From Larus michahellis (Eukaryota; Chordata; Aves; Charadriiformes; Laridae), in contig NC_133901.1 of assembly GCF_964199755.1 (NCBI RefSeq), positions 24,213,583-24,277,582 of the forward strand: 64,000 bases of DNA, written 5' to 3'. A model generated the notes under the pieces. That model did no database searches. It had not been told where the DNA came from and saw only the letters and a program-made list of their open reading frames with translations. The position numbers were made by a program, and so were the translations under genes. Positions 37,201 through 49,860 of the stretch are shown here, piece after piece; position 1 is the first letter of the stretch; every line of letters starts with the position of its first letter.

Positions 37201-38786
37201 TGAAAATGACAGCAACCAATTTGTGAAGCCAGACACATTTCCCCAATGCTCAAGACCCACTCACGGCAACAGTGTCGAATACAGCCTCTCACAAGGGATT
37301 GCATTTAAAGGCAGGAGAATCTGGATTTTTGTTTGGTCAGCTGGAGAAGGACTAGATTATTTTTTTTCAGAACAGCTTTTTATATTGTATGCACACACAA
37401 TATGCAGAGCTCTTCGAAAACTGGCCCAAACGTTACTGCCCACAAAGATGCTGAGCTTTTTTTGAAAATCTGACTCATGAGCTATTTTAGGGACAAATGC
37501 AGGTGCTGTAATAAGACCAAAGTTAGCAGCAAAATACCAAAGTTCCCTGTACCACAGTTGGGCTATGGCTCTCTAGCTTGTAGTTGAACTGGATCATTGA
37601 AAAACATCCAATGTAAAAAGTCTATATGATGAAAAATTTACATGTATTTGGGTAACCTCTTCCAGTACCTGATTGCCTCAGTGTTAAAAAGTATAGAATA
37701 AAATAGTACTTTATAGGCACTTCCAATGGATAACTCATAAATGCATTATAAATAGTAATGAGTTTTGCTTCACAGTGGTCCCAGTAGGCATGCCACGTGT
37801 AATTATTTGTCTTTTGAAGACATACAGAAAAAAACATTGTTAAAAACATAATTTATTTTGGGTGTCATAAGTTTTGGCAGTCTAACTTCAGCTTGCTAAT
37901 ACGTTGAGCGCTTCAGTTGTCAATGACTTCACTGGAGATGCGGATACCTGCCACTTCTGCAGATCAGAGCCACACTGCTAATCGTGCATGCCAAGCAAGG
38001 AAGAGAAAATCAGGGAAATAAACACTTAAAACACTAAGCTAATTGCCAGGGTCGCAAGTTTGCATGAAGTTTTGTGGCAGTTCCATTTGCTGCCCTTCTA
38101 CCCCCCAGGGCTGTTTCCGGGGCCCTGCTCAGAAGACCCCACCGGGAGACCCCTCCGGTGCTGTCCTGTCTCAGCGTGACCCACGAGTGCTCCCGCGCCC
38201 CCGAGGGCAGCGGGAACAGGGTCAGATAATAAACATTTTGCTCCCCTGGGTGCCAAGGGAATGGGTAGCTCGCATCAGGCGCTGTGCCTCTATTCTGTAA
38301 ATGGTTACAGACCGTTACGTGAGCAGCCCGGAGGCAGAGGATACACCTTTTCCCCCCGCGATAATACATCTGGGTGCCTTACACGTTACGCCCTCCCCAG
38401 CGTTCAAGTTAAGCTCATCTATGCAAAACACTGCTCAGACGGGGAGGGTTGCCCGCCCCGGGCTGCCAGGGGGGCTGTACGGGCGGGGGCCCGGGCTCGG
38501 TCGCAGCCGCCCCCCCTTGCCCGCGGCGGCGGGGCCGGGCGGCGGGCGGCATTCGGGAGGGCCCGCCCGCCGGAGCACAAAGGATGACCGCTAGTTACCC
38601 CGCTGCGGCGGCGGCGCCCCCGGAGGGGCAGCCGCCACCTCCCGCCGCCCCCGGGCAACCCCGGCCCCGCTGCACCGCGCCGGGCCAGCCCGCCTTTGCC
38701 GCAGGCGGCGCGGCTACTGCGCCTTCCCCTGCCCGCGGCGGCGCCGGTACCGTGCGGCGGCTCCCGGCTCCTCCCGAGGTACTCAC
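34256..38786 (-). other. SLC16A14 intron in the 5' UTR
   Basis: Between the candidate non-coding exon 1 donor (38786-38781) and the acceptor of the start-codon exon. AT-rich, only short chance frames, no repeat that I can name. A further non-coding exon could be hidden here. Confidence 0.6.
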
Positions 38787-38990
38787 CGCGCAGGGCCCCG
38801 CCAGCGCCGCCGCCCCAGCCCGGCACGGCGCCGAGCCCCCGCTGGCACCCAAAACCAGGGGCGCTGCTCCGCGCCCCGAGAGCTGCTGCAGGCTCCGGTA
38901 TCCACCTGCGCCCCGCTCCGCTCAGCCGCCCGCGCCAGCTCAGCCTCGCCCCGGCTGGCCGCCCCGGGGCTTATTTTCTGTAAAAGTCTG
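38430..38990 (-). promoter_or_regulatory. SLC16A14: CpG island, presumed SLC16A14 promoter
   Basis: About 560 bp of very GC- and CpG-rich sequence with multiple GGGCGG/CCGCCC boxes (for example 38520-38570), surrounded by AT-rich DNA. It sits about 4.5 kb upstream of the start-codon exon of the minus-strand gene and contains a fitting minus-strand donor. A divergent plus-strand transcript from the same island is possible but unsupported. Confidence 0.8.
38787..38950 (-). other. SLC16A14: Candidate SLC16A14 non-coding exon 1
   Basis: On the minus strand the island reads gcgcg/gtgagtacc, a near-consensus donor at 38786. This would splice to the acceptor at 34256. The 5' limit (transcription start) is a guess; only the donor side is supported. 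Confidence 0.5.
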
Positions 38991-39784
38991 GCACCGGTCT
39001 TGGGCCTCCTGCCCCCCAGGTAGCTCGTCTTCTGCACCGCCTTGTCTCCATTCCCTGCAATTTCAAATCTCCACGCTCTTTCATTCCTGCGATACCGGCT
39101 AATTCTGGTTTGGCAGAGGAGATTTGCAGTCCTCTCACATGCACACTCTTGTGGCTGAATGAAGTTTATTGCTGCACAGGTTATCGCTGGAAATTTACAT
39201 CTGAGAGAATTAGAGGATATAATCCAATAAAAGCAGCCAGTATCAAGGTTTTAATGGCTGTGAGATTATGTTTACTTCAGAGAGACTGGTTGAATTTATG
39301 TAGCCGAACCACCCTAAGAATGAAGCTTGAAAGCTTCATTGTATAGTACCTTATATGTGCAATAAATAAGCTTCAAAAATATTCCTCCCGTAGGACAAGA
39401 AAAGAGTTCAGAAATATACTTCCACGTCTTCTAAGCAGTATCTGGACCTCAGTTGTATCTTTCTGAATAATCTGACATTAATGAGGAATATATCCTAGAA
39501 TATATTGCTTTGACTATTTGCAGTGAATTTACTCAGGCTAAAGAGCTTGTATGCCACTGTACAAAACTTTCATCATCAGAGAATCTTGGTGTCCTACAGC
39601 AGTGCACTAAGTAGCATAAATAACGTCTTTGCAAGAAGTCGTTTGAGAGAAGACAAAATGAGGAGAGACCAACAGGAATGTTTAAATGTTGTTATCCATG
39701 CTGTCTATGTGCATAACATGGTGGTTCAGAGTCTGTTATAAAATAATTGGTTTTGAGGGGGTTAAAATATATATGTTTGGGGCT

Positions 39785-39836
39785 TTTTATATATTTTTTC
39801 TACATTTTTATTTTATATATTTTTTCTACATTTTTA
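39785..39836 (+). repeat. Perfect tandem duplication of a 26-bp AT-rich unit
   Basis: Unit ttttatatattttttctaca plus ttttta, two identical copies (39785-39810, 39811-39836). Confidence 0.9.
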
Positions 39837-39859
39837 TTTGACCATACTCTTTGGCCTAT

Positions 39860-39905
39860 GTAAATCTCATCTAGGTTTTCATGCAAATCTCATCTAGGTT
39901 TTCAT
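39860..39905 (+). repeat. Tandem duplication of a 23-bp unit
   Basis: Two copies (39860-39882, 39883-39905) of a unit with core aaatctcatctaggttttca, one difference (gt/gc at the second base). A third partial copy, taaatctcata, follows at 40021. It lies only 23 bp after another tandem duplication. Confidence 0.9.
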
Positions 39906-41129
39906 AAAAGTTTAATGTCCTGTTCCATTATATATCTAGTCCATCAGATATATCGCTGTGAAATACTTTTGTCTGGTTTTGGTTCGAGTGTGTTGCAGAC
40001 GATGGGCTTCAGTCTTTAGGTAAATCTCATACTACTTCGCATTGTAGTCTTAAACAGATAATCGTTTTCCAGAATAAATAACTAGATTAGCGTCAGAGAC
40101 TTGTGATTGGGTTCATTTACTTCTCCTTTGTAAACGAAACTAGATTTCCCATTTTAAAAGATTATGGAATTGCATTGCAAATGTCTGTCATTCTGAAGTA
40201 TATGTGTTCCTGATTACTTTGTGCTTTGCAATAGCTTCCAACAGTGTATGGGCATTCATATTCCAGATTTTAACCTTGGCATTAGCTTTTTGTCTGGAGT
40301 CTGGTTTCTTAAACGTTTCAATGCTAGGGACTTGACACTTGAAATTTGCTGCTTATTGCCTAGTTTTGCTACCCAAGTTTGAGACACGTACATTTTGATT
40401 TGTGAATCATCTAACATGCTAACGCACTTTATTAAACCTACTACAGAAATAGATTTACTGGGATTGTAGGATGACCAGTCACGAAATATTAGAAATATAT
40501 TTATTTGACTGGCTGATAACCTGTGTTCCCTCTGGTACTTGAGATGCCACCTGCATGCTTAAATCCCTGTGCTAACAGAGGTTCTGTTTTTACAGTTTGA
40601 TCTGATGGAGAATTCACTTACCTGTGTCATACCGCTTCAGCAGTTCTGGTTCATATGTCATTGTGGTTCTGGACTAAAATCCATGTTGTCTCTTGGGAAG
40701 ATGAGTATGGATGGATCTGTTTGAATTTTTAACCATTACATTTTGCAGGTCTAGCAGCAAGGGTACAAACTGTTCAGTAATGAAAAAAGTCCATTTTGTA
40801 AGAATGGGAATGACAATGCTATGGTGTCAGAAAAAGTTTGCAGTTTTTAGCAAAGATGCATAAGGTACCTGATCCAGTAAAATAAGATGTAAATAAAGTC
40901 TGTCAGACCCTAGTGCATTAGAAATCATAACTGTATAAAATGGTTGGATGGCAAACAGAGTAATCCCAACTGAAAAGGAAACACTTTTTACTAGTGCCTT
41001 AAACATGATGGTAATTATGTGTCACAATATAATTTAAAGGGAGAGAGGAACAGGAGGAGGAAGAGAGGGAGGAAGACAGGAGTAAGAGGAATTGGTAACT
41101 CAATTTTGTTTACTGTCTGGGGACCACTA

Positions 41130-42290
41130 TGGTGGGTTAGACTTTTACAGTCATGGAAGTGGTGGTTGAAAGGGATCTCTGTGGTCGACCCAGTCAGCCT
41201 TCCACTGGAAGCAGAATTGTGACCTGTGGTATTTCAGGTCAGCCACGGCTTTGCCTAACCTGCCCCTGACAGCCTTCAAGGATACAGACTCCACAGCCTT
41301 TCTGGGCAGTATGTTCCCGTGCAGCACCACCCATGCACAATCATGTGCATCCAGTCACAACTCCAGTGACTCAATTTGTGTCCTTTGCTCCTCGTTTTAC
41401 CATTCACTACTACTGAGAAGAGTTCAGCTCAATGATCTTTGCCACTCCCCTTCAGGTAGTTATAGATTGTTATCGGATCTCCCCTTATTTGCTTTTTTGC
41501 CAGGTTCTTCAACACGTTTTCACAAGTCATATGCTGTAGGCCACTTACCGTCTCATCAGTCCTCTGCATGCCCCTCTCCTGTTTCTTGACATCCTTCTTG
41601 AATTGGGGAACCTGAAACAGGACATATTATGCCACATATGATCCCAGGTGTGGACTCACTAGCACTGAATAAAGCGGGATAATAATTTCTATTCATCTGC
41701 TGTCCTTGCTCCCTTCCTAATGTATCTCAGCCTATGGTTCACTTTATTCAGAATGAAAACACCCTGTTGGCTCGTATTCAACTTAGTGTCCACTGTGACA
41801 GCCACATGCTTTTCAGCTGAGCTACTGCTCAGGCAGCCCGCACTGGTGCCTGGCACTGTTCGACCCCATGGGTTGCACAACTTTGCACTCCTTGTTAAAC
41901 TTCATGAGGTTTCTGTTGACCCAATTTTTAAGTTTCTCAAAGTCCTCTCAACTGAAGCTCCACTGTTTGGATTGAGAACTACCCCTTCTAAGTTAGTATT
42001 GTCTGAAAATCTGCAGGTGCTTCCTGTGTTGTTATCCAAGTTACAATGAAGGTAATGAACAATACTGGCACCAGTATTGACCCCAGAGTGTTCTGCTTGC
42101 ACTGGCCACCAAATAAACATCAACCCATTGATTACCACCCTTCAAGACCAGCAATCCGTCCGGTTTCAACCCACCTAGCAGTTCATTTATCCAGACCATG
42201 CTCTTCAGCTTTTTCCTCACCTTGGGCTTTAACCACTTGCTTAATCCCCGTTGCTCAAAATGGCAGCTGTGCTGGAGAGCTTTCAGCCCT
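41130..42290 (-). mobile_element. Diverged CR1 LINE 3' region, antisense
   Basis: On the plus strand it reads as the reverse complement of a bird CR1 tail: tcatggaagtggtggttgaa(agggat), cagccttcaaggatacagac, ccacagcctttctgggcagt, cccttcaggtagttataga, ttggggaacctgaaacagga, then ttaaacttcatgaggtttct and ggcaccagtattgacccc further in. Insertions, deletions and substitutions are frequent, and no intact ORF2 frame survives on the minus strand. It is therefore an old, dead copy, 5'-truncated as is usual for CR1. Internal breaks may hide more than one fragment. Confidence 0.85.
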
Positions 42291-45200
42291 CTGAAAATAT
42301 GTATCGATGAAAATATAAAGTGCTGATTTAGCTTCCCAGCACTTTTTCTCTGCTGTTGCTGCAGTGCTGATTACTCTCTTCCCTAAAGCTCTCATTAAGT
42401 CGCCACCCTACTTCCCATGAAATGGTAGTACTGCAGTGACTGATAAGGAAATAAAGATTTGAAGTAACAGTTTGGTTGCTGCAGCATCAAGATACTGAAC
42501 AGAAAAAGCATCTTGCTTTCAGTTTTGCTCAATCCCTGAACTTTTAACCAGTGCAAAGTATCACCAAATAACCTCATCAATTCTTGCTGCACAGTTGTTG
42601 TTACAAAGAAAGATAATTTATGGCATTTAAATATTTCACCTCCTCTTTCTTTCAGCAACCTTTTTGGGTTACTAAAGAATACTGTATATTTGGAAGGGTA
42701 TGTTACATTGGTCCTGGGTTAAAAAGGAAAAAACCCAGGAAAACAAGCCAAACAATATTTTAATTTGGCATAGAGATTTCACTGTAGTACAGCTTTCTTT
42801 CACCCTAAAAGCTTGCGGTTCATCCTCATTTTGGCAACACCAGACTGCCAAACAGAAATAATGCATATTTTCTTACTTTTCCCACTGCCTTTCTGAAGAG
42901 AATCCTTGGTATCTTTGGTGGATTTACCACACAACATCATCCTCATATAATACCCCAAGCAAGTATGAACATTTTCGGCAACTCCCCCATCTCTTCCCAT
43001 GATAGCTGCAGAGCCTTACCCAGATGGAAAAGAATAAACTAACTTGCTATCTTCAAGTTCACCCAAGGCTGAGGATAGACCATGGGAATGGAATTCAAAA
43101 GTGGAAGAAAAAGCAACATTTTTATCATTGCTGGCATGGAGGTTTACATTTGGACAATAACTATTTGTCTTCTCTCTTTTTTCCCTCCCCAAGAGCTGAT
43201 GCATTGTAGCAGCTACAGATACGGGAGGGATTAGGAGGTCCTGTCCAATTTTCTTAGATACTTTAAGGACATCATGTCTAAAAAACTATTATGTGTATCC
43301 TGTGAGAGAAGTGAAAGTTTCCTGGAGTGTATTAATAAAAGGATGAAAGGATGGTCCTCAGCAGATGGGAATGCTGATGAGGTTAACAATCCTGCCTCAA
43401 AGTGGCGTGGCGATTTTATCAGCGCCTTGTCAAGATTCACATTAGAGATTCCCCCAGCAAAGCTATTCCGCACATGAGGAGTTGGGGCTAGGTTCTTTCT
43501 GCCACAGAAAAGGGGAGTGCAGCAAGGATGAAGAGGGAAACTGAGTGGGAAAGGGAACTGATCTGGAGAAGAAGCCTAGAGAGCTGTCAGGGGACATTGG
43601 ATGGGTAGGAGTATGTATAGTGACTTCTGCTTCTGAACTGAACTGCTGCCACCCACACACTTTTGAGTCTTTCAGGGGCAGCAGTAGTAGCAAACTTGTG
43701 TTTCCAGGTTGTAGATAAAGAAGCCAATGAGAAAATGGGTGTTCTACGACTCCTTATAATTATTTCCCTACTTCAGAGTCACAGCACAGGAGACATGGCA
43801 CTTGCTCGCAAAACAATGGAAGATGTGACAAAACAGTCCTTTTTTGCAGCATTACTTAATTTCAGCCTTGTACATTAGCAATCCAAGTTGCATATTATAT
43901 ATAAGGTAAACTACCTTATCAAAAAAATCCTATTAGTCGCAAGTGCTGTTGTAACACTAACATGTTTTGCACATGCTGCGATCTTGCTTTTCTGGTTTAA
44001 AACGTGTGAGCATAAGGGCGTGGTTGCAGTGGTTAAACATCAGAAGTACCGTACAAGGAGAAAGAACTCGGGGGCCCTCCAATATGAGTCATGGTTGCGC
44101 TGCAGTCACTTCCTCCTCTGGGCCGGACTTGTGCGCGTAAGAAATTTCAGAGCATTCAGTGAGAACTGTATGACTTGGTCATGGGTTGCACCTGTCGCAA
44201 ATATACCAGATTAACTGCAAATTCCAGTAAACTCAAATTAGCACTCAACTAGTTAATATAAATTACTGATTTCAGTGGTACCAGGGTTTAGTCCTTCAGT
44301 CTGTGGCATTCAGATCTTTTCTGTTTCTCTTTTTATTCTCTTAGCACCACTGCCAAAGTATTGCATTTTTTTAAAAACCAGTTCATGAAATATCATAGCT
44401 TTTATGAAATACTAACATCAAAATTTTAATAACTTGATGTGTATAAAATACCAAAGCAATATCTTTTCAGAAAAGGAATTTTTTAAACACAAGAACTGCA
44501 ATAATATTATGATTTGTGAGAACAGAGCAAGTAAACAATGATTAGAGACAGAAGGAGAGACACTATCCTCCGCAGGAATGAGAGCTTTAAATATTTTAGT
44601 CAAGTTAGAGTAGGTAACTTATTCAGTTCGCAACTAAATTGCATTGTGCGATTAGTGGGTCAAATCTCATTAGGTCATCTGCATCAGTACTTGAACCAGA
44701 TATTCTCAGGTTGGGGGAAGCTGCCAGGGTGTTCTCGCTGTTCCAGGACTTTGCTGCTGTCGTACTCTCTGAAGCTGCACAGGCCGATTTGGAGGGACGG
44801 AGTGCGACTGATCTGCATTGGGCCAACAAAACTGAGAGATCCTGTAACAGGGATCACTGTGAGAGTTCAGCCAGAACTATTTGTACAAAAGCTGATAATA
44901 TGTGTCCAAGATAAAGTCATTCCTTCCTTCTCAGTAACTGCTGCGATATCAATTGGTTGTTTTGTTGGGTTTTTTAATCTTTGCCTGTGTAGCACTTGTA
45001 TTTTTCAACAACCACAGTTTTCCCTAAAACGGAAAAGGAATGTAATCCTTGGACTATCATTTTTCAATCTTTATTGAACTGCCTCAAAATCTTTAGAAAA
45101 TTTACATAAATACAAACAGGAGTGCAGTACAGAAATATATTTTGTTTCTTTTATTTGTTAGTATTTTGTAAACTTCAAAAAGAAATTCAAACATTTATAT

Positions 45201-48200
45201 TAAGGCCTGTGTTGTGTTTCCTTCTTCAGTTTTCATTCTTGAGCAGTAAACAGAGGGCTTCCTTTGAAATCAATATAAGCGCAACTAAACAATTGTTGCC
45301 TTATGCTTAGTTTGTCCATATTTCAGTATATAAAGAAATATTTGCAACTTTTCAGTCAATTAAACTTTCAGTGCTACATTATTGCTATGCCAACCTACAT
45401 ATGAACACCTCCCTGAACATTTCTTCTTACCCTTTCTGCAGTACGTTTCTCCAGTGAGCTCTAACTGAAGTCAACATTTCATCCTTTGATTATATGCCAT
45501 CCATGGTAGTCCCATAGGCACTGGGCATCCTGTGCCCACTTTCCAAAAGACATTACAAGACATCAGAAACTTGGTCCTGTTCAGTAGTCTCTAGAGCCAC
45601 ACCAAGAGTCTCATGCTTTTGTGAGCTGGAGCAGTACCCACGTGCTGTGTGGGGCACACAGATCATTATCGCTTGTTTTCTTACCAAATGACAAACTGCA
45701 AAACAAAAAGGAACAAGAGTCCGTAAGACTAAAAGTGATAGATTGTTTGTGTGGATATCACGGTCTGGATCATGAGGGGTTTTATACGAAAAGGAGACAT
45801 CCACAAATTCTGAGCAGTTACTGTCGAATTGTCTTCAGGGAAATAAGACTTCTTGGAGCTGCTGAAACGGAGGGTGGCCTGTTGGGTGGAAGGCCTGCAT
45901 TCATGCTCGGATTTCTAAGCAAGCAGTGAAAACCATGCAGTACTTGTAAGAATGGTTCCCATTCAGTACAGAACATAAATATAGATCATTTTGTTTCATT
46001 GTCAAATTAGTAACTGTTTTTCAATATTACCATTTCTCTTACTTTTGCTATTTATTTTAGATTTTTTTAATCAATACGTTAACATCCATGTCTAAAGAAA
46101 TCAACATGGTGTTGATGGCAAATAGAAGTTTAAAAAAATTAATTGAGCTGTGGTCGATTGTTCATATGAAATTGAATTTTCTGTGTTCATCATGCAGTCC
46201 TAATGATCGCAGAAAATAACCTAGCAGCAATTAAATTTTAGATTTCAGGGCTTTACTATTTTAGAAAGTACTTCGTATTTGGTAATGTAATGGACTAAAT
46301 TATTCTTCCCCCCTCCTCCCCCTGCCTCAAATTTTACATTATTGCTTTAAATGATGTGGAATGAAATTGTTTTCAGAATCTGCCTAGCAACAACAGATGC
46401 TCTCTCTCCCTCTAGTGGAGGATTATAAAATAGTTTTCTTTCTGTTTTTGCATGTGTAAACCATCAAATCAGAGGTTGAAAGCTGTTCTGAACAAGAATA
46501 AAACATAATTTGAGTTTAATGTATAACATAAATGTTATATGACTAGCAGTGTAATAAGAGATATTTTCATATTAATATTTTTTCTGCAAGTGCACTGTTT
46601 TTAAAGTGATCCTTCATTATATGAATTGTAAATTATTTATGTGTGTAAATATTTACAAATATCTAGACACATTTTAAAATAATAATAAAGGCGCAGCAGT
46701 TAAGATTAAAAATAACTCCTGATCTCAAAAGTAAAATACAGCATGCTTAGTGTTGAACACAGGAGTAGCTTGCATGTTAGTATTTGCCAGATGGATCCTC
46801 AGTTTAAAAAATGTGTGCCTAAATAATTTTTTTTTATATTAATCCGAATGTTTTAGCATTTGTGGTGTTCACCTTAAGAGAAGAAGACTGCCCCAATAGT
46901 TGGATGCAACGTGTGTCCATCTCTTATTCAAAATTAGATGTTACAACTGGCTGTTTTGTTTCAGTCTCTTAATAAGCAATTTTTTTAAGAACAGCATGAA
47001 CACCTTCCAAGCACTTAGTATTCATTGTAAGTGCAAACTGCTTATGTAAGTCATGATTTATAGGACTAAGTCCATAATTAGGATAGTAGAAAATACTTTT
47101 TATGTATTACTGATTAAACGAGATGTGCCTATACTTCTAGTTTACAAAATATAAACAAGACCATTGTTTCTTGACTAGATTCCTGTTACTGTTTTCAGCG
47201 GAAATTTAGTTTTCGTATTCTGCTGCTGAGCTTCTTTTTAGCATATTTTTCTATTTTGTGTTTTTATTATCTCAGTTTTATGTATTAGTATTTTTCTTGC
47301 CCTCCCCTGTTGCCATGCAAAATTTCACGCAGGTAGGCGGAGAAGCTGTCAGTCCAAGGGAAGCTGAAAGACGATGCGCATGTAGGGAACTTCACAGTCT
47401 TCAGCTTTTAGGGAGAGGGGCTTTCTCCACCTGCAAGTCACTGCCTTGTACCAAGTATGTCACTGTGAGCATTTTAGTTCAAATGAATTTGAGTTTGTGC
47501 GTTTGTTGTTCTTACCAAGTCACTAAAGGGCAACAAAGCTACTTAACAAGTGTCGGGTGACAGTTCTGGGTTACCACTGTCTCACTCAAGTACCAGCAGA
47601 AAGCGGATCTCTTAGCAATGAGGAAAAGCTTTTATTTTCTTGTACGGGGGAGTGACTCCAAGGACTGCAGTGCAATGAGTCACTTGAGTTGTAGTTGCTG
47701 TAACTAGCACAGAAACTTAAAGAGTGGGGTGAAACAGTGTGCTAAGAGATGACACAAAGGAGACGGTGGAATGCTCTTCAGAAATGCTGCTACGGCCTCC
47801 CGACTGTATCTGTACTTGAAAATCTCCTCCGGCACGAAGAAGAGAGGTAACAGAGGGACACAGGGATGTAAGAGACAGTGCTTTTGCGGCCACTGCTGCA
47901 GCAGCTCTGCACTTCCGTCCCAGATAGAGATAGGCTGGCACAAACGCATCCCAGGCTCTGGAATTTGACAAACTATTTATGGCTCAGTTAGTTGTGCGGT
48001 GTTTTAGGGAGGGTGACAGAGAACAAAATGCAGAGGAGCAAAATGTGAAAGGGACATTTGTCTACTGACTGTTCATGTTATCAAATGGGGAGAGAGAAGT
48101 AGTAGATTGCTGGCCAGGATAACGTAGTAACGTTGTCACACACACCAGCCTCTATGTGTTGGTTATGTTTTCCCAAATGCTGTATTCCTTTCCCCTGTAG

Positions 48201-48890
48201 AAAGTATGTAATAAAGACTATTATTTGTGAGCGAGAGTGCGTCAGCTCCTGGGGCATTCCAGGTTAGTTGTGAACTTTCCCTGGTTTCAAAAGGGAGTGT
48301 GGAGCTCTGGTGGCCAGCAGCTGTCAGAGGACCTGGCACATGTTGGAGATGCCCCTGCTGCTGCTGTGGCGGCAGCTACAGCCACAGTGGCACCAAACAC
48401 ATAACATGGAAAAGAAAAAAAAAAAAGAAAAAACTATTAAATGTTCTCTGATTTACATCAGTTGATCATCTGTGGAGTTGCATTAATAGGCAACGCAAAT
48501 ATGATTTTAATACAACTTTATTTTTTATGTGTTAAGTTAACCTTTATAAGCTTCATTTTGGAAGCACTTTCTGTTCATGTTCTGAAATGGCCTTTCAACC
48601 AGTTAATGTGTTCCTAACTTTGAGATGATGATTATTTCAGCCTCTTGGTATTTTCAGGTGTGCTGTCTTTGTTTTCAAGATTAAACATTGCAGACCCACT
48701 TCTCAGGATTTTCTTTAAAAAGCCACGTGCTTCATTCAGCTCATTTCATTATTGACCTGATAGTTCCGCGAGTTTGTATTTTTTTAAATTTATTTTTTAA
48801 CAAAAATGTAATGAAACCGTAATGAGAAGCTATAATTAGTATTAATAAGGCTTCCTGGAACAAACAGTTGAATGAACAGTCCCCACAACA
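42291..48890. other. Intergenic sequence without a recognised gene
   Basis: Mostly AT-rich with short chance frames. Exceptions are a GC-richer stretch with long open frames at 44538-45077, and a CTCF-like motif on the minus strand (about 46407-46419, ccctctagtgg). A 47.5-48.4 kb part with AATAAAGAC followed by gagcgagagtgcgtcagctc resembles an LTR R-U5 region but could not be placed. No exon with both splice sites and a known domain was found; in particular no SAND, bromodomain or HSR exon of the SP100/SP110 group that follows in mammals. Confidence 0.6.
44538..45077 (+). other. Unidentified open stretch, possible old coding relic or repeat
   Basis: 180 codons open on the plus strand, and about 69- and 60-codon frames on the minus strand across 44640-44870, where base composition is nearer 50% GC than the surroundings. 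The minus-strand translations (for example from LRISGSSTDADDLMRFDPL) have protein-like composition, but I recognise no family, splice sites or start context. It could be a degraded processed pseudogene, a transposon or viral relic, or chance. Confidence 0.25.
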
Positions 48891-48899
48891 TTTTCCCGT

Positions 48900-49310
48900 C
48901 CCTAAAAATAATACGGCTTCTGCGCCTCCGGTTGCTCCTTGCCCCCGACACCCATGTGGAGGTGCTGCCCCCTCCGAAGCGCTGGCTCTGGCGGCGGCGG
49001 TTCCCCCTCGCCGTGGCTGTGCCGAGTGAGGTCCCTCCGGTGCCCGCAGCCGCGGTGGCCACGGGACAACCGGCGGGGCTACCATGGCGGCTGCCGCTCG
49101 CCACGCCAGGGGGCGCTGTTGGCGCGGCCCGCCCGGGGCCGCAGCCGCGGGTCCCCGCTGCGGCGGGGCGGGGGGCATTGGTGCTGCGGGGTCTTATAGC
49201 CAAAGGAGCTTGCCTTCGGGGCTGCTTGCTTTGATTTGGAGAAGCTGGAATTTGGCACGTTCTTTGATAGAAACAGCAGCTCAGCGAGGTACGTCACGTG
49301 CAGATGTGAC
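48900..49310. promoter_or_regulatory. Second CpG island, no assigned gene
   Basis: GC- and CpG-dense, beginning near the poly-AT flank and ending about 49310. It contains accatggcggc (YY1-like, 49081-49091), ccacgccagggggcgct (CTCF-like, 49101-49117), gcggggcggggggc (Sp1-like) and gtcacgtgca (E-box/CLEAR-like, 49293-49302). Plus-strand donor GAG/gtacgt lies at 49289. A short ATG frame with good Kozak context (49084-49347) encodes Ala/Gly/Arg-rich sequence of no known family. It may start an unannotated transcript or be a boundary element. Confidence 0.6.
49101..49117 (+). promoter_or_regulatory. Strong CTCF-like site
   Basis: ccacgccagggggcgct contains the invariant AGGGGGCGCT core of the vertebrate CTCF motif. 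It lies ten bases after a YY1-like motif, within the second CpG island. Confidence 0.55.
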
Positions 49311-49679
49311 ATACCGGACTCTTCGGCCGGGTGTGAATGGGGGGTAATGTCAATTGAATCAGTGGGGTGACAGCAGGTCACACTGCAATCAGACATCTTA
49401 TGGTTTCTGAAAATGCTGTTGAATTGTTTGGTAAGGATAAACTGTTTTTTAATATTTCTCTTAACCGAAATCCCTCTGAAAATGTTGCTACTTCAAATGT
49501 AGCAAATTATATTTTGATTCCTGTATTAATTTTTCTTACAGCTGCTGCCAAGTTATTGAAGTTTTGATAGGTGATTTAAGTGAGGCTATTACAGAAAAAG
49601 TGGGCTTATTGTTCAACAAATAGTCTATATCCTTGGAATTTTATAAAAGTTTGTTGCACTAAATAACAGCTGTTAATGC

Positions 49680-49860
49680 TTGTTGAGTGTCTTTAGTATG
49701 CACAATTCATAGTGCTTTGCAAATCATTATAACCATTATATTGTTTCACAAACAATGCCATTTACGTCATGGAGAAGCTGAGAGACACACTCAGAGCAGA
49801 CTGATGAGAAGACTGGAAATAATGAGCTTGTCCTCTGACCCCATTTTGATGACTCTTTGA
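49680..49860 (+). repeat. MIR-like ancient SINE (candidate)
   Basis: The order of segments follows the MIR consensus as I remember it: cacaattcatagtgctttgc, then attataaccattatattgt, then catggagaagctgagagaca followed by cactcagag. Individual identity is low, so this is tentative. Confidence 0.4.

Larger units (their letters stand above)
38991..41130. other. Intergenic sequence with short tandem duplications
   Basis: AT-rich DNA upstream of SLC16A14. Apart from the duplications at 39785-39836 and 39860-39905 I see no gene. Confidence 0.7.

Noticed and set aside
38419..39102. Long frames over the 38.4-39.0 kb CpG island (up to 217 codons)
   Set aside because: Compositional artefact of a CpG island; the minus-strand donor and position favour a non-coding first exon of SLC16A14.
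41251..42138. Frames of 70-112 codons on both strands at 41.2-42.1 kb
   Set aside because: They lie within the antisense CR1 fragment and are remnants or shadows of it.
47550..48420. A possible additional LTR (AATAAAGAC followed by a gcgagagtgcgtcagctc segment)
   Set aside because: Resembles a retroviral R-U5 region, but no clear TG/CA ends, target duplication or family match could be established.
48741..49396. Ala/Arg/Gly-rich frames on both strands of the second CpG island, including the Kozak-fit ATG at 49084
   Set aside because: No family resemblance, and competing frames are equally open. Kept only as part of the CpG island description.
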